From: Ditibartonella choladocola
GTDB lineage: Bacteria > Pseudomonadota > Alphaproteobacteria > Rhizobiales > Rhizobiaceae
NCBI RefSeq assembly: GCF_002007565.1
Contig: NZ_CP015625.1
Span: forward strand, 372,001-436,000
Length of the DNA stretch: 64,000 nt
Reading direction: 5' to 3'
Positions 1-9,343 of this stretch are shown piece by piece; position 1 is the first letter of the stretch, and each line of letters opens with the position of its first letter. The notes under the pieces are model-generated. The model was not told where the DNA came from. It worked only from the letters and a program-made list of their open reading frames with translations, and did no database searches. Made by a program: the position numbers and the translations under genes.

Positions 1-2
1 AA

Positions 3-881
3 ACCCGCACTATTGATGTGTTAGCCGCCGCCGATATAGATTCAGCATTCAAAGGACAAATCGACCTTTCTGTTCCCGAACAAAATCGTAAAGTTACCGA
101 TCGCCAGATCGGGTGGATGGAAAAACTCGCTTCCGATGGCACGCTCCATAAAGCTTTCAATAAAGGGCTTTTTACATTCGGGGCTTCGAGCCGTCCGGAA
201 ACGTCAGGGCTTGGCGTTGCCATTATCGGTTCGGCTTATATGATGGCAATCGTATTGATATTGTCTTTGCCAATCGGGGTCGCAACTGCGATTTATCTTG
301 AAGAATTTGCCCGCCGCAGCAGGTTCAATGATATCATAGAGGTCAACATCAATAATCTTGCGGCCGTGCCGTCTATTGTTTTTGGCTTGTTGGGGCTTTC
401 CATTTTTATCAATTTCCTGCATCTGCCGCGCGCCTCGTCAATTGTCGGCGGGCTGGTATTAACGCTCATGACGCTGCCAACCATCATTATTGCAACGCGT
501 GCTGCTTTGCGGGCGGTTCCGCCTTCAATCCGTGATGCAGCGTTGGGACTTGGAGCATCAAAAACGCAAACCGTTTTTGGTCATGTTTTGCCGCTTGCTT
601 TGCCTGGAATTCTTACCGGTACAATTCTCGGTCTTGCAAGGGCTTTGGGAGAAACAGCGCCACTTTTGCTGATCGGCATGGTTGCCTTTGTTGCAAATTA
701 TCCGGCAACCCCGATGGAACCTGCAACAGCCTTGCCGGTACAAATTTACATGTGGGCAAATGAACCGGAACGTGCCTTTAATGAACGCACATTCGGAGCG
801 ATCATTATTTTGATGGCGTTTCTCGCTATCATGAATATAGCCGCAGTATTGCTGCGCCGTAAGTTCGAGCGGCGCTGGTAG
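3..881 (+). CDS. pstA: Phosphate ABC transporter permease PstA (5' partial)
   Basis: Inner-membrane permease of the high-affinity phosphate importer PstSCAB. The reading frame is open to the left edge of the window, so the true start lies upstream and the GTG at position 18 is only an internal codon. The visible part has about five hydrophobic segments of the binding-protein-dependent transport fold and a permease-type cytoplasmic loop (ALGLGASKTQTVFGHVLPLA) that would contact PstB. The soluble stretch at its N-terminus fits the extended N-terminal region of rhizobial PstA. pstB follows 68 bp later on the same strand, then phoU, the usual pst order. Assignment rests on family recognition and context. 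Confidence 0.93.
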   Translation, partial: TRTIDVLAAADIDSAFKGQIDLSVPEQNRKVTDRQIGWMEKLASDGTLHKAFNKGLFTFGASSRPETSGLGVAIIGSAYMMAIVLILSLPIGVATAIYLEEFARRSRFNDIIEVNINNLAAVPSIVFGLLGLSIFINFLHLPRASSIVGGLVLTLMTLPTIIIATRAALRAVPPSIRDAALGLGASKTQTVFGHVLPLALPGILTGTILGLARALGETAPLLLIGMVAFVANYPATPMEPATALPVQIYMWANEPERAFNERTFGAIIILMAFLAIMNIAAVLLRRKFERRW

Positions 882-949
882 AATAAAAGTTGAACATATT
901 GATTTAGCGAGCCTGTTCTGGCTCAAGACGAAATAGGATTAGGTCGATA

Positions 950-1708
950 ATGAAAATCAAGATGCGTGGTCAGGATGTCAAAGTGTTTTATGGCACCAAA
1001 GAAGCTTTGCATGGTGTCAGCCTTGATATTCCTGAACATCAGGTTATGGCACTGATTGGCCCGTCCGGTTGCGGGAAGTCAACGTTTCTGCGCTGTCTCA
1101 ATCGTATGAACGATACAATTGACGGGGCAAAAGTCACCGGCCTTATCACTCTTGACGGGCAGGATATTTATGATCCCGACATTGACGTTGTCGAATTGCG
1201 CGCCCGTGTCGGCATGGTCTTTCAAAAGCCCAATCCTTTTCCGAAGTCCATATACGAGAATGTCGCCTATGGGCCGCGTATTCATGGACTTGCCAAATCA
1301 CGCAAGGAACTTGATACGATTGTTGAACAAAGCCTTGTCAAGGCCGGTTTGTTCGATGAGGTCAAAGACCGTTTGAACGATGCCGGAACCGGTCTTTCAG
1401 GTGGCCAACAGCAACGCTTGTGCATTGCACGCGCCATTGCGGTCAGTCCGGAAGTTATCTTGATGGATGAACCCTGTTCCGCACTCGACCCGATTGCGAC
1501 GGCGCGCATTGAAGAATTGATTGATGATTTGCGCGAGAATTTTACAATTGTTATCGTCACCCATTCAATGCAGCAGGCTGCACGCGTTTCGCAATATACG
1601 GCGATGTTCCATCTGGGAGATCTCGTTGAAGTGGGCGAAACCGAGATGATGTTCACATCGCCAAAAGAGCAACGTACACAAGATTATATTACCGGTCGTT
1701 TCGGTTAA
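950..1708 (+). CDS. pstB: Phosphate ABC transporter ATP-binding protein PstB
   Basis: ATPase that energises phosphate import through PstC/PstA. The protein is 252 aa, normal for PstB. Walker A is GPSGCGKST at about residues 37-45, the ABC signature LSGGQQQR begins near residue 149, Walker B VILMDEP lies near 170-176, and the switch histidine is in VTHS near 203. The CALNRM-like stretch after Walker A (LRCLNRMND) is typical of PstB. It sits between pstA and phoU, with phoU starting 17 bp downstream, so the three are very likely cotranscribed. Any PHO box would lie upstream of the window. Confidence 0.97.
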   Translation: MKIKMRGQDVKVFYGTKEALHGVSLDIPEHQVMALIGPSGCGKSTFLRCLNRMNDTIDGAKVTGLITLDGQDIYDPDIDVVELRARVGMVFQKPNPFPKSIYENVAYGPRIHGLAKSRKELDTIVEQSLVKAGLFDEVKDRLNDAGTGLSGGQQQRLCIARAIAVSPEVILMDEPCSALDPIATARIEELIDDLRENFTIVIVTHSMQQAARVSQYTAMFHLGDLVEVGETEMMFTSPKEQRTQDYITGRFG

Positions 1709-1725
1709 ATTCAGGGAGCACGCTT

Positions 1726-2448
1726 ATGCCGATAAATCATACCGTCCGTTCATTCGATGAGGAATTGGGCTACCTTGAAGCAAAAATTGCGAAAATGGGA
1801 ACTTTCGCCAGCGAGATGATCGAAGAAGCAGTCAATGCTGTCGTGAATAATGATCTGAACTTGGCTAAAAAGGTCATTTCCGATGATATGTTTCTTGATG
1901 AAACCGAACGCGAAATCGACGAAAAGTCGGTGGCGATTATTGCAAAACGCCAGCCAATGGCGGTGGATTTGCGTGAAATTATCGGTGCTATGCGCATTGC
2001 TGCCGATCTGGAACGCGTTGGCGATATGGGGAAAAACATTGCAAAAAGGGCAGCCGCTATTGTCGAAAGCCGACAACCGGCAAGCTTGTATCATGGCCTG
2101 CAATCATTCGCGACACTAACGCTCAACCAGCTCAAGGAAGTGTTGGACGCTTATGCCAGCCGCTCGCTTGAACGGATTGATGCCGTACGTAACCGGGATG
2201 AAGAGATTGACGCTATGTATACGTCGCTGTTTCGCGAGCTTCTCACTTATATGATGGAAGACCCGCGCAATATTACCGCTTGCACGCATTTACTATTTTG
2301 CGCCAAAAATATCGAGCGTATCGGCGATCACGCAACCAATATTGCAGAGACATTGCACTATATCATGACCGGCACTTATTTGAGCACGGATCGCCCGCGT
2401 GATGATATGACTTATAAAGTCGGAGCAGATGGAAAAGCCACGAAATAG
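1726..2448 (+). CDS. phoU: Phosphate transport system regulator PhoU
   Basis: PhoU links the Pst transporter to the PhoR/PhoB two-component system and restrains phosphate uptake. The 240-aa protein shows the two repeated three-helix PhoU domains, each with an acidic metal-binding motif; E(R)VGDMGKNIAKRA in the first half and ERIGDHATNIAE in the second are visible. The start has a good ribosome site (GGGAG, 9 bp upstream). It is the last gene of the pst operon seen here. In many Rhizobiales phoB follows directly; here no phoB is found in the following 1 kb. A short hairpin (AGCCAC/GTGGCT) spans the stop codon but has no T-run. Confidence 0.96.
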   Translation: MPINHTVRSFDEELGYLEAKIAKMGTFASEMIEEAVNAVVNNDLNLAKKVISDDMFLDETEREIDEKSVAIIAKRQPMAVDLREIIGAMRIAADLERVGDMGKNIAKRAAAIVESRQPASLYHGLQSFATLTLNQLKEVLDAYASRSLERIDAVRNRDEEIDAMYTSLFRELLTYMMEDPRNITACTHLLFCAKNIERIGDHATNIAETLHYIMTGTYLSTDRPRDDMTYKVGADGKATK

Positions 2449-3499
2449 TGGCTGGCATAATGGGCATTTCGTTATAGAAACGTAGCTTTTTCGCGTTTTC
2501 AAAAATATCGATATTCCAAGGTGATGAAATCTTCGCCTTTTGGAAGGTGAATCCGTTTGCCTTATGTAAACAGGCCATTTTTCCAGCGGCATGAAATAAT
2601 CCTGATCGAATTACGGATTTTCGTTATTCGAATTATGTTTTTCATTTTGAAATTGACAATCGGAACACTTTGTTCCCTGTTGGTACTTTCCTCGTTGAAA
2701 ATTGGCTGACCAATGCCCGCAGCTACGAAGTGCACAGATGTCATGAAGATTGATCTTCACGATTTTCCTTTCGCAAGACCGGCGTGAACAGAGCGGGCAA
2801 ACAAAGTTTTCTCGACGACATTGGCTCATAAAGCCAACCGAAAAGGGTTAAGAGAAGAATGGTTACCTGTGATAAACAGAGGGCACAGAAAACGATAAAC
2901 AGGTTGCCATAAAACGTTGGAAATTCGGCTCGGGACAAAAGCGTAAATTGAAAAAGCACGAATGAACCACGCGCAAATCGGCTATCAGACAAGTTCATGA
3001 AGGTTGAAAAAAACGAAAACAAAGGGCTGGTGAGACCTTGTGAAATCCTGCTCAAAAGGGTGGAAAAAGTGTTCACCGACGGGTGGCGCGGCCCGATTTT
3101 GCGACAAAATCCGTTTTATAGGCACAATTTGTCGTTTTAGCGTTAACAATTAGTGAACAGCTACAATGACATAGAAGCAGAAGAATAAGTCAGAATAGGC
3201 GATTGATCTTCCGTGGGCTGTCAGAACTGTAATATTTTACTTAATAAAAACAATGATTTAATTTTATGCTCCGAATTCATTCCGGCGGTTTTGAATTTGC
3301 AGCATGAACCGGCATGATCGGGCGTGAAAAGCGCGCGGAAAAACGCGGTTAATTATTTTTAAAAGGTTTAAAGCGATAGTCTTTTACAAGGATTTCGGTT
3401 CAATAAACCGGTTCGCGATGGAGGCGCAAAAAGCATTGCCTTCATTTGGCCTTTTTTTGCCTTTGTTTTTACGGGTGAGAGAGAAAACGAAACTTAAGA
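2449..3499. other. Intergenic stretch without a convincing gene
   Basis: About 1 kb between phoU and the cell-wall hydrolase gene. Short open frames occur on the minus strand (2741-3076, 2293-2592), but they lack ribosome sites, recognisable domains and sensible composition. The right end is AT-rich and probably holds the promoter of the hydrolase gene; a run of GGCC/T-rich sequence around 3440-3470 could form a weak hairpin in the leader. No phoB or phoB remnant was recognised. Confidence 0.5.
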
Positions 3500-4546
3500 A
3501 TGGTATTTGATAAGATGAAAAAACTCCGTTGGGCAAGTACCGCTGCAATTTTGCTTGCACCGTTCATCGTTACAGGCTGTGCATCGACCCATTTCGGTTT
3601 CGGGCATAAAAATAATAAACAGGCTTCTTTTCCCCTGACAGAGCGCACTTGCCTGATGCGGGCAATGTATTTTGAATCGAACCGTTCAAGCCGTGATGGT
3701 ATGATTGCTGTAGGAACAGTGGTTATGAACCGTGTGAATTCGACAGCATATCCAAAGACAATTTGCGGCGTTGTCGGCCAGCCCAACCAATTCGCTCCCG
3801 GTGTTTTGACAAAACCGATGACAGAGCCTGCTGCAATGGCGAGAGCGGGTGAAGCGGCCGATGCAGTGTTACGCGGCGAAAGGGCGAAAAAGAGCAAGAA
3901 TGCCATGTTTTTTCACACCGCCGGTTTGACATTCCCTTATAAAAATATCCATTATGTTCAGGTTGCTGGCGGTAACGCATTTTATGAAAAGCGTGGGCGT
4001 GACGGCGAATTGCAAGTTCCGACCAATGATGCGCCTTATGATGTCGCTTTTGCCTTTGCGCAGGAAAAGAACGGCAATGCACCGCAGTTCACAACTCCGG
4101 GGCGGGGTGCACAACCGGCGGCACCGAAAGCCGTTTCAGAACCGGCACCTGCACTTCCGGTCAAGACAGCGCCGACAAGCGAGCCGGTGATGATTGCCCA
4201 AGCTCAACCTGTACCGGTTGAAGCCAAGCCATTTTCATCACAGAAAAGCGTCGCTACTCATCAAACCAATACGGTTGTAGCCGATGCAAAACCGGCCGTT
4301 TCCCATGCAAAGCCGGTTGAAAAGGCTCAAGAACCTTATTTGCCATTCCAGACGGCTCCAACGCCTGCGCCAAAACAGGTTATGGTTGCCGATGCAAATT
4401 ACAATTATGCTCCCAAACCTGCCGCCCGTTCGGTTGACCATACGCAGACAGGTTCGACAACAGTTGGCTATCCCGCACCATCAAAAGAGAAAATTGACGA
4501 AATTGGTGCTCTTTTGCAAAAACAGAATAAAAACAAACGGTTTTGA
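3500..4546 (+). CDS. Cell wall hydrolase lipoprotein (SleB-like, Hydrolase_2 family)
   Basis: Predicted peptidoglycan hydrolase anchored as a lipoprotein. An N-terminal signal with lipobox VTGC ends about residue 27. A SleB/CwlJ-type domain follows at about residues 45-165: TERTCLMRAMYFES near its start carries the expected glutamate, followed by GMIAVGTVVMNRV, PNQFAPG, and a C-terminal ALFFHT-like AMFFHTAG. The remaining ~180 residues are Pro/Ala/Gln-rich and probably disordered, as in rhizobial homologues. The start could also be the ATG at 3515, which gives a tidier signal peptide. A strong terminator follows at 4620. Confidence 0.88.
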   Translation: MVFDKMKKLRWASTAAILLAPFIVTGCASTHFGFGHKNNKQASFPLTERTCLMRAMYFESNRSSRDGMIAVGTVVMNRVNSTAYPKTICGVVGQPNQFAPGVLTKPMTEPAAMARAGEAADAVLRGERAKKSKNAMFFHTAGLTFPYKNIHYVQVAGGNAFYEKRGRDGELQVPTNDAPYDVAFAFAQEKNGNAPQFTTPGRGAQPAAPKAVSEPAPALPVKTAPTSEPVMIAQAQPVPVEAKPFSSQKSVATHQTNTVVADAKPAVSHAKPVEKAQEPYLPFQTAPTPAPKQVMVADANYNYAPKPAARSVDHTQTGSTTVGYPAPSKEKIDEIGALLQKQNKNKRF

Positions 4547-4618
4547 TAAACTGTCTGTTTGATAAATTGTCTGAAATAGTCTGATTGAAGGCACATTTTG
4601 CAAGCAACCTCATGTAAC

Positions 4619-4645
4619 AAGCCCGCAATGAATTGCGGGCTTTTC
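4619..4645 (+). terminator. Rho-independent terminator after the cell wall hydrolase
   Basis: A perfect 9-bp stem (AGCCCGCAA / TTGCGGGCT) with a TGAA tetraloop is followed directly by TTTT. It lies 73 bp after the stop codon of the hydrolase gene. Confidence 0.9.
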
Positions 4646-4944
4646 TCATGATTTTTCGGCTTCACACAATTTTTGCCGGTTTGTTTTCTAACCATTGCTG
4701 CGGTTTTTAATCAGCATATGTTCAAAACGCTTGCATTCACCAGTGAATTTTTAAGAATATTTTTCAATGAAAAAATAAAACAACAATATTCAACTTACCG
4801 TTTTTTTATAGAATTTATTAAATTCAAAAATAATAAACAAACCAAATAAAAATGTATGATGAATATTGTTTTTTTACATTTGATTTGAATTTAACGTGTT
4901 AATCTATGTTTTTATTTTAAAAAATAATACCGGAAAATGTTTAA
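4646..4944. other. AT-rich convergent intergenic spacer
   Basis: Strongly AT-rich DNA between two converging transcription units, bounded by a terminator on each side. No gene or RNA signature was seen. Confidence 0.5.
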
Positions 4945-4976
4945 GAAAAACCCGCCACGCAAATGTGCGGCGGGTT
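4945..4976 (-). terminator. Terminator of the glucose dehydrogenase gene
   Basis: The stem CCCGCC...GGCGGG (4951-4956 with 4969-4974) has an inner GC-rich extension. It is followed on the minus strand by a TTTTTCTT run and lies about 70 bp beyond the gcd stop codon. Confidence 0.85.
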
Positions 4977-5047
4977 CTATTTTACACGGTTCCAACGCTG
5001 TTGATATTCAAAACACGCGGGAAACGGAAAATCTTAGCTTTTTATGC

Positions 5048-7417
5048 CTAATCTTTCAAAGTATAGGCAATGACATAGTCACCCCGTTTCGGATTTTGAC
5101 GGGCACCACCTGCGGTAATGACAATATATTGTTTGCCGGTTTTTGGCGAAATATAGGTCATAGGGCCGCCCTGGCTGCCGACGGGCAAACGTGACTTCCA
5201 GATTTCTTTGCCTGTGCGGCTATCAAACGCACGCAAATAGAAATCCTGTGTTCCGGCAAAGAACACAAGGCCGGATTGTGTCGCTAAAGAGGGGCCGAGT
5301 GTCGGCATTCCGATAGGAACGGGCACGCCGAGTGCGATATTAAGCGGCCCCGTATCCTTGACAGTGCCAACCGGAACCTGCCACACAATTTTGCGGGTTT
5401 TGAGATCAATTGCCGACATTGTGCCAAAAGGTGGCTTTTGGCAGGGTACGCCAAGCGGCGAAAGAAAGCGCATGCGCATAGCGCCGAAAGGTGTTCCGGC
5501 CATGGGGACAATGCCCATTTCAATGCCGGAGGCGCTTTCGGGAATATCTTTGCGCTCGACAAGATAATTGGCAAGGCCGAGCCTCATATCATTGACGAAA
5601 ACATAGTTCAATGTCGGATCAATCGAGACAGATCCCCAATTCATGCCGCCAAGTGACCCCGGCATTTGTAATGAATAATCAAGCCCCGGAGGGGTGAACA
5701 CACCCTGATGACGCATTTTGGCAAATTCGATCCGGCATAAAAGCTTGTCGAATGGTGTCGTGCCCCACATATCGGCTTCCGTTAAAGTTGCATTGCCGAA
5801 TGACGGCATCCCGACAGAGAAGCGCTGTGTGGGTGAATAACGTTCACCGGCAACATCACCCTGCGGTACCGGTTTTTCTTCAACATCCGCAATCGGTTCG
5901 CCGGTTTCACGGTTAAGCAGGAAGACTTCTCCCTGTTTGGTGACCTGAACGAGTGCCGGTACGATGTTTCCATCATCATCGGGTGCGTCAAGCAGGACAG
6001 GTTGTGCGGGCGTATCAAAATCCCAAATGTCATGATGGACAAATTGGTAATGCCAACGCACCTCGCCGGTTTTCACATCGACAGCCACAACGGAAGACGA
6101 GTATTTATCGTCTTCGGCTGTGCGATAGCCGGCCCAGAAATCGGGTGTCGAATTGCCTGTCGGTAAATAGACGAGTCCGAGTTTGTCGTCATATGACATT
6201 GCCGCCCAGACATTCGGTGTTCCACGTGTATAGGTTTGCCCTTCCGGCGGAAGTCCGTGAATATCTGGGTTACCGGGATCCCAAGCCCAGACGAGATGGC
6301 CATCTTTCACATCATAGGCTCTGACAACCCCTGGTGGTTCATCGGTCGAGAAATTGTCAGCGACGCGCCCGCCGACAATGACAACATCACCGGCAACAAG
6401 TGGTGTCGATGTTTGCTGGTAATAACCGGGTTTGACCTCACCCATGCCGACTTTAAGGTCGACAGTGCCTTTATCCCCGAACTCTTCGCAAGGTTTTCCG
6501 GTTGCCGCATCAAGTGCGATGAGTCTTGCGTCTCCCGTTGGCAAAAACAGACGTGCCTGACAAGCCGTATCAGCTTTCACACCTTTGACCGGTTGCGTTT
6601 CATGATAACCCAAGCCGCGGCAACGTTGCCAGTTCGGTCCCGTTCCGCGTGGGTCGAACATCCAGTTCTGTTTACCGCTATCAACGTCGAATGAAAGCAC
6701 CTTGCCATAGGCTGTACAAACATAAAGATTGGTGCCGATCTGGAGCGGGGTATTCTGGTCTTCTGCCCCCGAACCGTTACTTTGGGGAATGTCACCGGTA
6801 TGGGCAATCCAGGCCACATCAAGTTTTTTGATATTGGCAGGCGTTATCTGGTCAAGGGCTGCAAAGCGGCTGCCATGATCGTCATTGCCCCAGCTTTTCC
6901 AGTCTTTTTGTTCATTAGCCGGTTGCACCGGTAATGCAGGCTTGGCTTTTTCTGCCGTATGGATGACATTTTTCGGTATAAACGAACTGGCAATTGTTGC
7001 CGCCATACCGATAAAGACCAAGCCGGCCAAAACAAGAGATGCGGAGCCTGCGATTTTCCCCTGTTTTTTTGCCATTGGTCTATAGGCAAGCAACACCAGA
7101 AAAAAAGCCACAGACAAAGCAAAGAGGTTGGAAAATTGCTGCCAGTAATCAAGCCCCGCTTCATGATAAGACCATAATGCGCTCATCACATAGATAAAAG
7201 CGAAGATCCATACACTGAAACGGTTAAGCCGGATCATGAACAAACCCGACAGAAGCAACAGGATGCCGAGTGCCAGATAATACCATGTCCGGCTGCCGAG
7301 ATAAATGAGATAGCCGCCAAGAAGAGTGAAATAAAGCCCCGCTGCCAATACCAGCAAGCTTAACAGAATAACCAGAAAAACGGTCATTCTCGAAGGGCCA
7401 TTTTTGAACCTTATCAT
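5048..7417 (-). CDS. gcd: Membrane-bound PQQ-dependent glucose dehydrogenase
   Basis: Quinoprotein that oxidises glucose to gluconolactone in the periplasm and passes electrons to ubiquinone. The ATG at 7417 has a ribosome site (GGGAAG, about 5 bp upstream), giving 789 aa against roughly 796 for E. coli Gcd; an upstream in-frame ATG at 7486 has no such site. Five hydrophobic segments fill the first ~150 residues. The eight-bladed PQQ propeller follows, with WxNDxxGSRFA-like WGNDDHGSRFAALDQI, LFLPTGDARLIALDAATGKP, HHDIWDFDTPAQPVL (the expected PQQ/Ca region) and GGARQNPKRGDYVIAY at the end. PQQ synthesis genes are not in this window, so activity depends on PQQ made elsewhere or imported. Confidence 0.96.
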   Translation of the reverse strand: MIRFKNGPSRMTVFLVILLSLLVLAAGLYFTLLGGYLIYLGSRTWYYLALGILLLLSGLFMIRLNRFSVWIFAFIYVMSALWSYHEAGLDYWQQFSNLFALSVAFFLVLLAYRPMAKKQGKIAGSASLVLAGLVFIGMAATIASSFIPKNVIHTAEKAKPALPVQPANEQKDWKSWGNDDHGSRFAALDQITPANIKKLDVAWIAHTGDIPQSNGSGAEDQNTPLQIGTNLYVCTAYGKVLSFDVDSGKQNWMFDPRGTGPNWQRCRGLGYHETQPVKGVKADTACQARLFLPTGDARLIALDAATGKPCEEFGDKGTVDLKVGMGEVKPGYYQQTSTPLVAGDVVIVGGRVADNFSTDEPPGVVRAYDVKDGHLVWAWDPGNPDIHGLPPEGQTYTRGTPNVWAAMSYDDKLGLVYLPTGNSTPDFWAGYRTAEDDKYSSSVVAVDVKTGEVRWHYQFVHHDIWDFDTPAQPVLLDAPDDDGNIVPALVQVTKQGEVFLLNRETGEPIADVEEKPVPQGDVAGERYSPTQRFSVGMPSFGNATLTEADMWGTTPFDKLLCRIEFAKMRHQGVFTPPGLDYSLQMPGSLGGMNWGSVSIDPTLNYVFVNDMRLGLANYLVERKDIPESASGIEMGIVPMAGTPFGAMRMRFLSPLGVPCQKPPFGTMSAIDLKTRKIVWQVPVGTVKDTGPLNIALGVPVPIGMPTLGPSLATQSGLVFFAGTQDFYLRAFDSRTGKEIWKSRLPVGSQGGPMTYISPKTGKQYIVITAGGARQNPKRGDYVIAYTLKD

Positions 7418-7826
7418 TTGAACTTCCCACTGATTGGAAATAAATTCGGGGTTTTTCAGATTTTTATTTTTGCAAATCTTTTGCATAAAGTTGAAACAGC
7501 GTCAATTCAGCACCCGTTCATATGAGTGTGATGAATGATATTTTTTGTAATATAAAATATGATAATATTTTATAGATCAAGTGGTTTTATTTAATTATTA
7601 TTTAAAATTAAAATAATTTTAAAAATATGTTCATATAAATGAATTACATTGCAAAAATATAAAATTATAATCATTCAAAACAACGATATAAAATTTTTTG
7701 TTTTTGAAAAATTCAATGGATTATATTTATTTAAATTTAGCATAAATCCAAAAATATAAGAGGAGAACAAAAAATACTCTATAAACAGAAAATACTTTAT
7801 AAAGGCTAGAGAAACAGCCAAAGAGC
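7418..7826. other. AT-rich intergenic region upstream of gcd
   Basis: Very AT-rich spacer that must hold the gcd promoter on the minus strand. No open frame, RNA signature or strong palindrome was recognised. Confidence 0.5.
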
Positions 7827-7900
7827 TGGAGCGGGTAGCGGGAATCGAACCCGCGCGTTCAGCTTGGGAAGCTGACAGGCTACCATTACATCATACCCGC
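7827..7900 (-). tRNA. tRNA-Gly (anticodon CCC)
   Basis: The minus strand folds as a complete tRNA: acceptor GCGGGTA/TACCCGC, anticodon stem TCAGC/GCTGA with loop TTCCCAA (anticodon CCC), and T-arm CGCGGGTTCGATTCCCGC. The discriminator T is followed by a genomically encoded CCA. It reads GGG glycine codons. Confidence 0.97.
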
Positions 7901-7955
7901 AAAATGCGTGACACACGGATGCAATCTTTAATGCTTTTTGTCAAGCACCCTCTCA

Positions 7956-9050
7956 TCAAAGTGGTTTAAAATGTTTTGACAGTTTCAATCCCTGTGCCTG
8001 ATAATTCGAGCCGAGATCACGCCCGTAGAGGGATTTCGGATGCCTCAACATATGTTCATAAACGAGATGGCCGACGATTTGTCCGTGTTCGAGGATGAAG
8101 GGAACTTCATGGCTGCGCACTTCAAGAACGGCGCGTGAGCCTTTGCCACCCGCTTCATTATTGCCGAAACCGGGGTCGAAGAAACCGGCATAGTGAACAC
8201 GAAATTCGCCGATCAACGGGTCAAACGGTGTCATTTCGGCAGCAAAGAGCGGCGGGACGTGAACCGCCTCACGCGAGACGAGAATATAAAACTCGTCCGG
8301 ATCAAGGATAAGCGAATGGGAACCCCGATCATAAATCGGCTCCCAAAAATCGAGCACATCAGCCACGCCGCGCTTATCCACGTCGATAACGCCGGTATGA
8401 TGTTTGCCGCGATAGCCGACAAGTCCGTTTGAATTTCCTGTAAGATCAATCGAAAGCCCGACACCGCTTGCGGTAATATTGGGGTGGTCATCGGAAACCA
8501 GCATTTCTTTTTTGTGAAGGGCCAAGAGTTCGCTTTCATTCAACCCGCTCTTTCCTTTACGGAAACGGATTTGCGACAATCTTGAACCGGTGCGGACAAT
8601 AACAGGAAATGTACGCGGGCTTATTTCGAGGTAAAGTTGCCCATGATAACCACTGGTGACCTTATCAAATTCTTGTGCGTAATCGGTTATAATACGGGTA
8701 AAAATATCCAGTCGTCCGGTTGAACTTTTCGGATTGGCAGAGGCACTCAATTCGTCAGAAAGTGCGAGTGTCTCGATAAGCGGGACAATATAGACACACC
8801 CCGTTTCAAGCACCGCACCATTTTCGAGATCGAATTCATGAAGCTTGAATTGTTCAAGTTTATCAATCACTTGTTTTTCAGGGCCAGGCAGAAAAGAAGC
8901 ACGGACACGATAGGCTTTTTTGCCCAATCGCAAATCGAGACTGGCCGGTTGTATCTGATCTTTGTCTAACGGGCGATCCGATTTCAAAATATTGTTTTCA
9001 AATAAACCCTGAATATCGCTATCTGCCAGAATGCCGCTTGAGCGTGCCAT
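7956..9050 (-). CDS. dcd: 2'-deoxycytidine 5'-triphosphate deaminase, two-domain form
   Basis: Deaminates dCTP to dUTP for thymidylate synthesis. At 364 aa it is about twice the length of the enterobacterial Dcd and matches the alphaproteobacterial form with N- and C-terminal dUTPase-like beta domains. Visible motifs are PASLDLRLG near residue 38, SANPKSSTGRLDIFTR near 105-120 (the subunit-contact/substrate loop with SSTGRLD), and GGKGSRAVLEVRSHEVPF in the second domain. The start has AAGG about 8 bp upstream. It stands alone between a tRNA and the divergent metZ riboswitch. The family assignment is firm; substrate preference is inferred. Confidence 0.9.
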   Translation of the reverse strand: MARSSGILADSDIQGLFENNILKSDRPLDKDQIQPASLDLRLGKKAYRVRASFLPGPEKQVIDKLEQFKLHEFDLENGAVLETGCVYIVPLIETLALSDELSASANPKSSTGRLDIFTRIITDYAQEFDKVTSGYHGQLYLEISPRTFPVIVRTGSRLSQIRFRKGKSGLNESELLALHKKEMLVSDDHPNITASGVGLSIDLTGNSNGLVGYRGKHHTGVIDVDKRGVADVLDFWEPIYDRGSHSLILDPDEFYILVSREAVHVPPLFAAEMTPFDPLIGEFRVHYAGFFDPGFGNNEAGGKGSRAVLEVRSHEVPFILEHGQIVGHLVYEHMLRHPKSLYGRDLGSNYQAQGLKLSKHFKPL

Positions 9051-9137
9051 GATGACTACCTTTTCCTGTTTTCCATTCTCTCTTTAACCTGTTCACGGAT
9101 TGACGCAAGCGGTTGAAGGGCATATGGAAGATTTATC

Positions 9138-9262
9138 CCGTGGTGATTTGGGCCGGCCGGCTTGCAGCCACGCTTGGGGTTATGGAATATAAACGCGTTC
9201 GGATGACAACGTAAAGTCTTCGGTGCCAATTCCATTCACCCCCTTGAAATGCTAAAAGGCCG
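9138..9262 (+). promoter_or_regulatory. SAM-II riboswitch upstream of metZ, with a hairpin insert
   Basis: The leader carries the SAM-II core: GTGGTGATTTG at about 9140, GGCTTGCAGCCACG at 9159-9172 and GCTAAAAGGCCG at 9251-9262. P1 is CGTGG (9139-9143) with CCACG (9168-9172). The pseudoknot P2 is CGGCC with GGCCG (9258-9262). These conserved elements and the placement before a methionine-biosynthesis gene fit the family known from alphaproteobacterial metA/metZ leaders. The loop between the two halves is enlarged to 78 nt and itself pairs: GGGGT (9176-9180) and ATGGAAT (9182-9188) with ATTCCAT (9229-9235) and ACCCC (9238-9242). It probably blocks metZ expression when S-adenosylmethionine is plentiful. 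Confidence 0.88.
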
Positions 9263-9343
9263 TAAGATCAAGCGGACTTTTGGCATCTTGTTTTTCAATC
9301 TTTACCATGACGGCAAAGGTTTTTTGATGAAAGCAGGTGACTT

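Noticed and set aside
2741..3076. 111-codon hydrophobic minus-strand frame
   Set aside because: No ribosome site, biased Phe/Leu/Ser composition from A-rich DNA, no known family.
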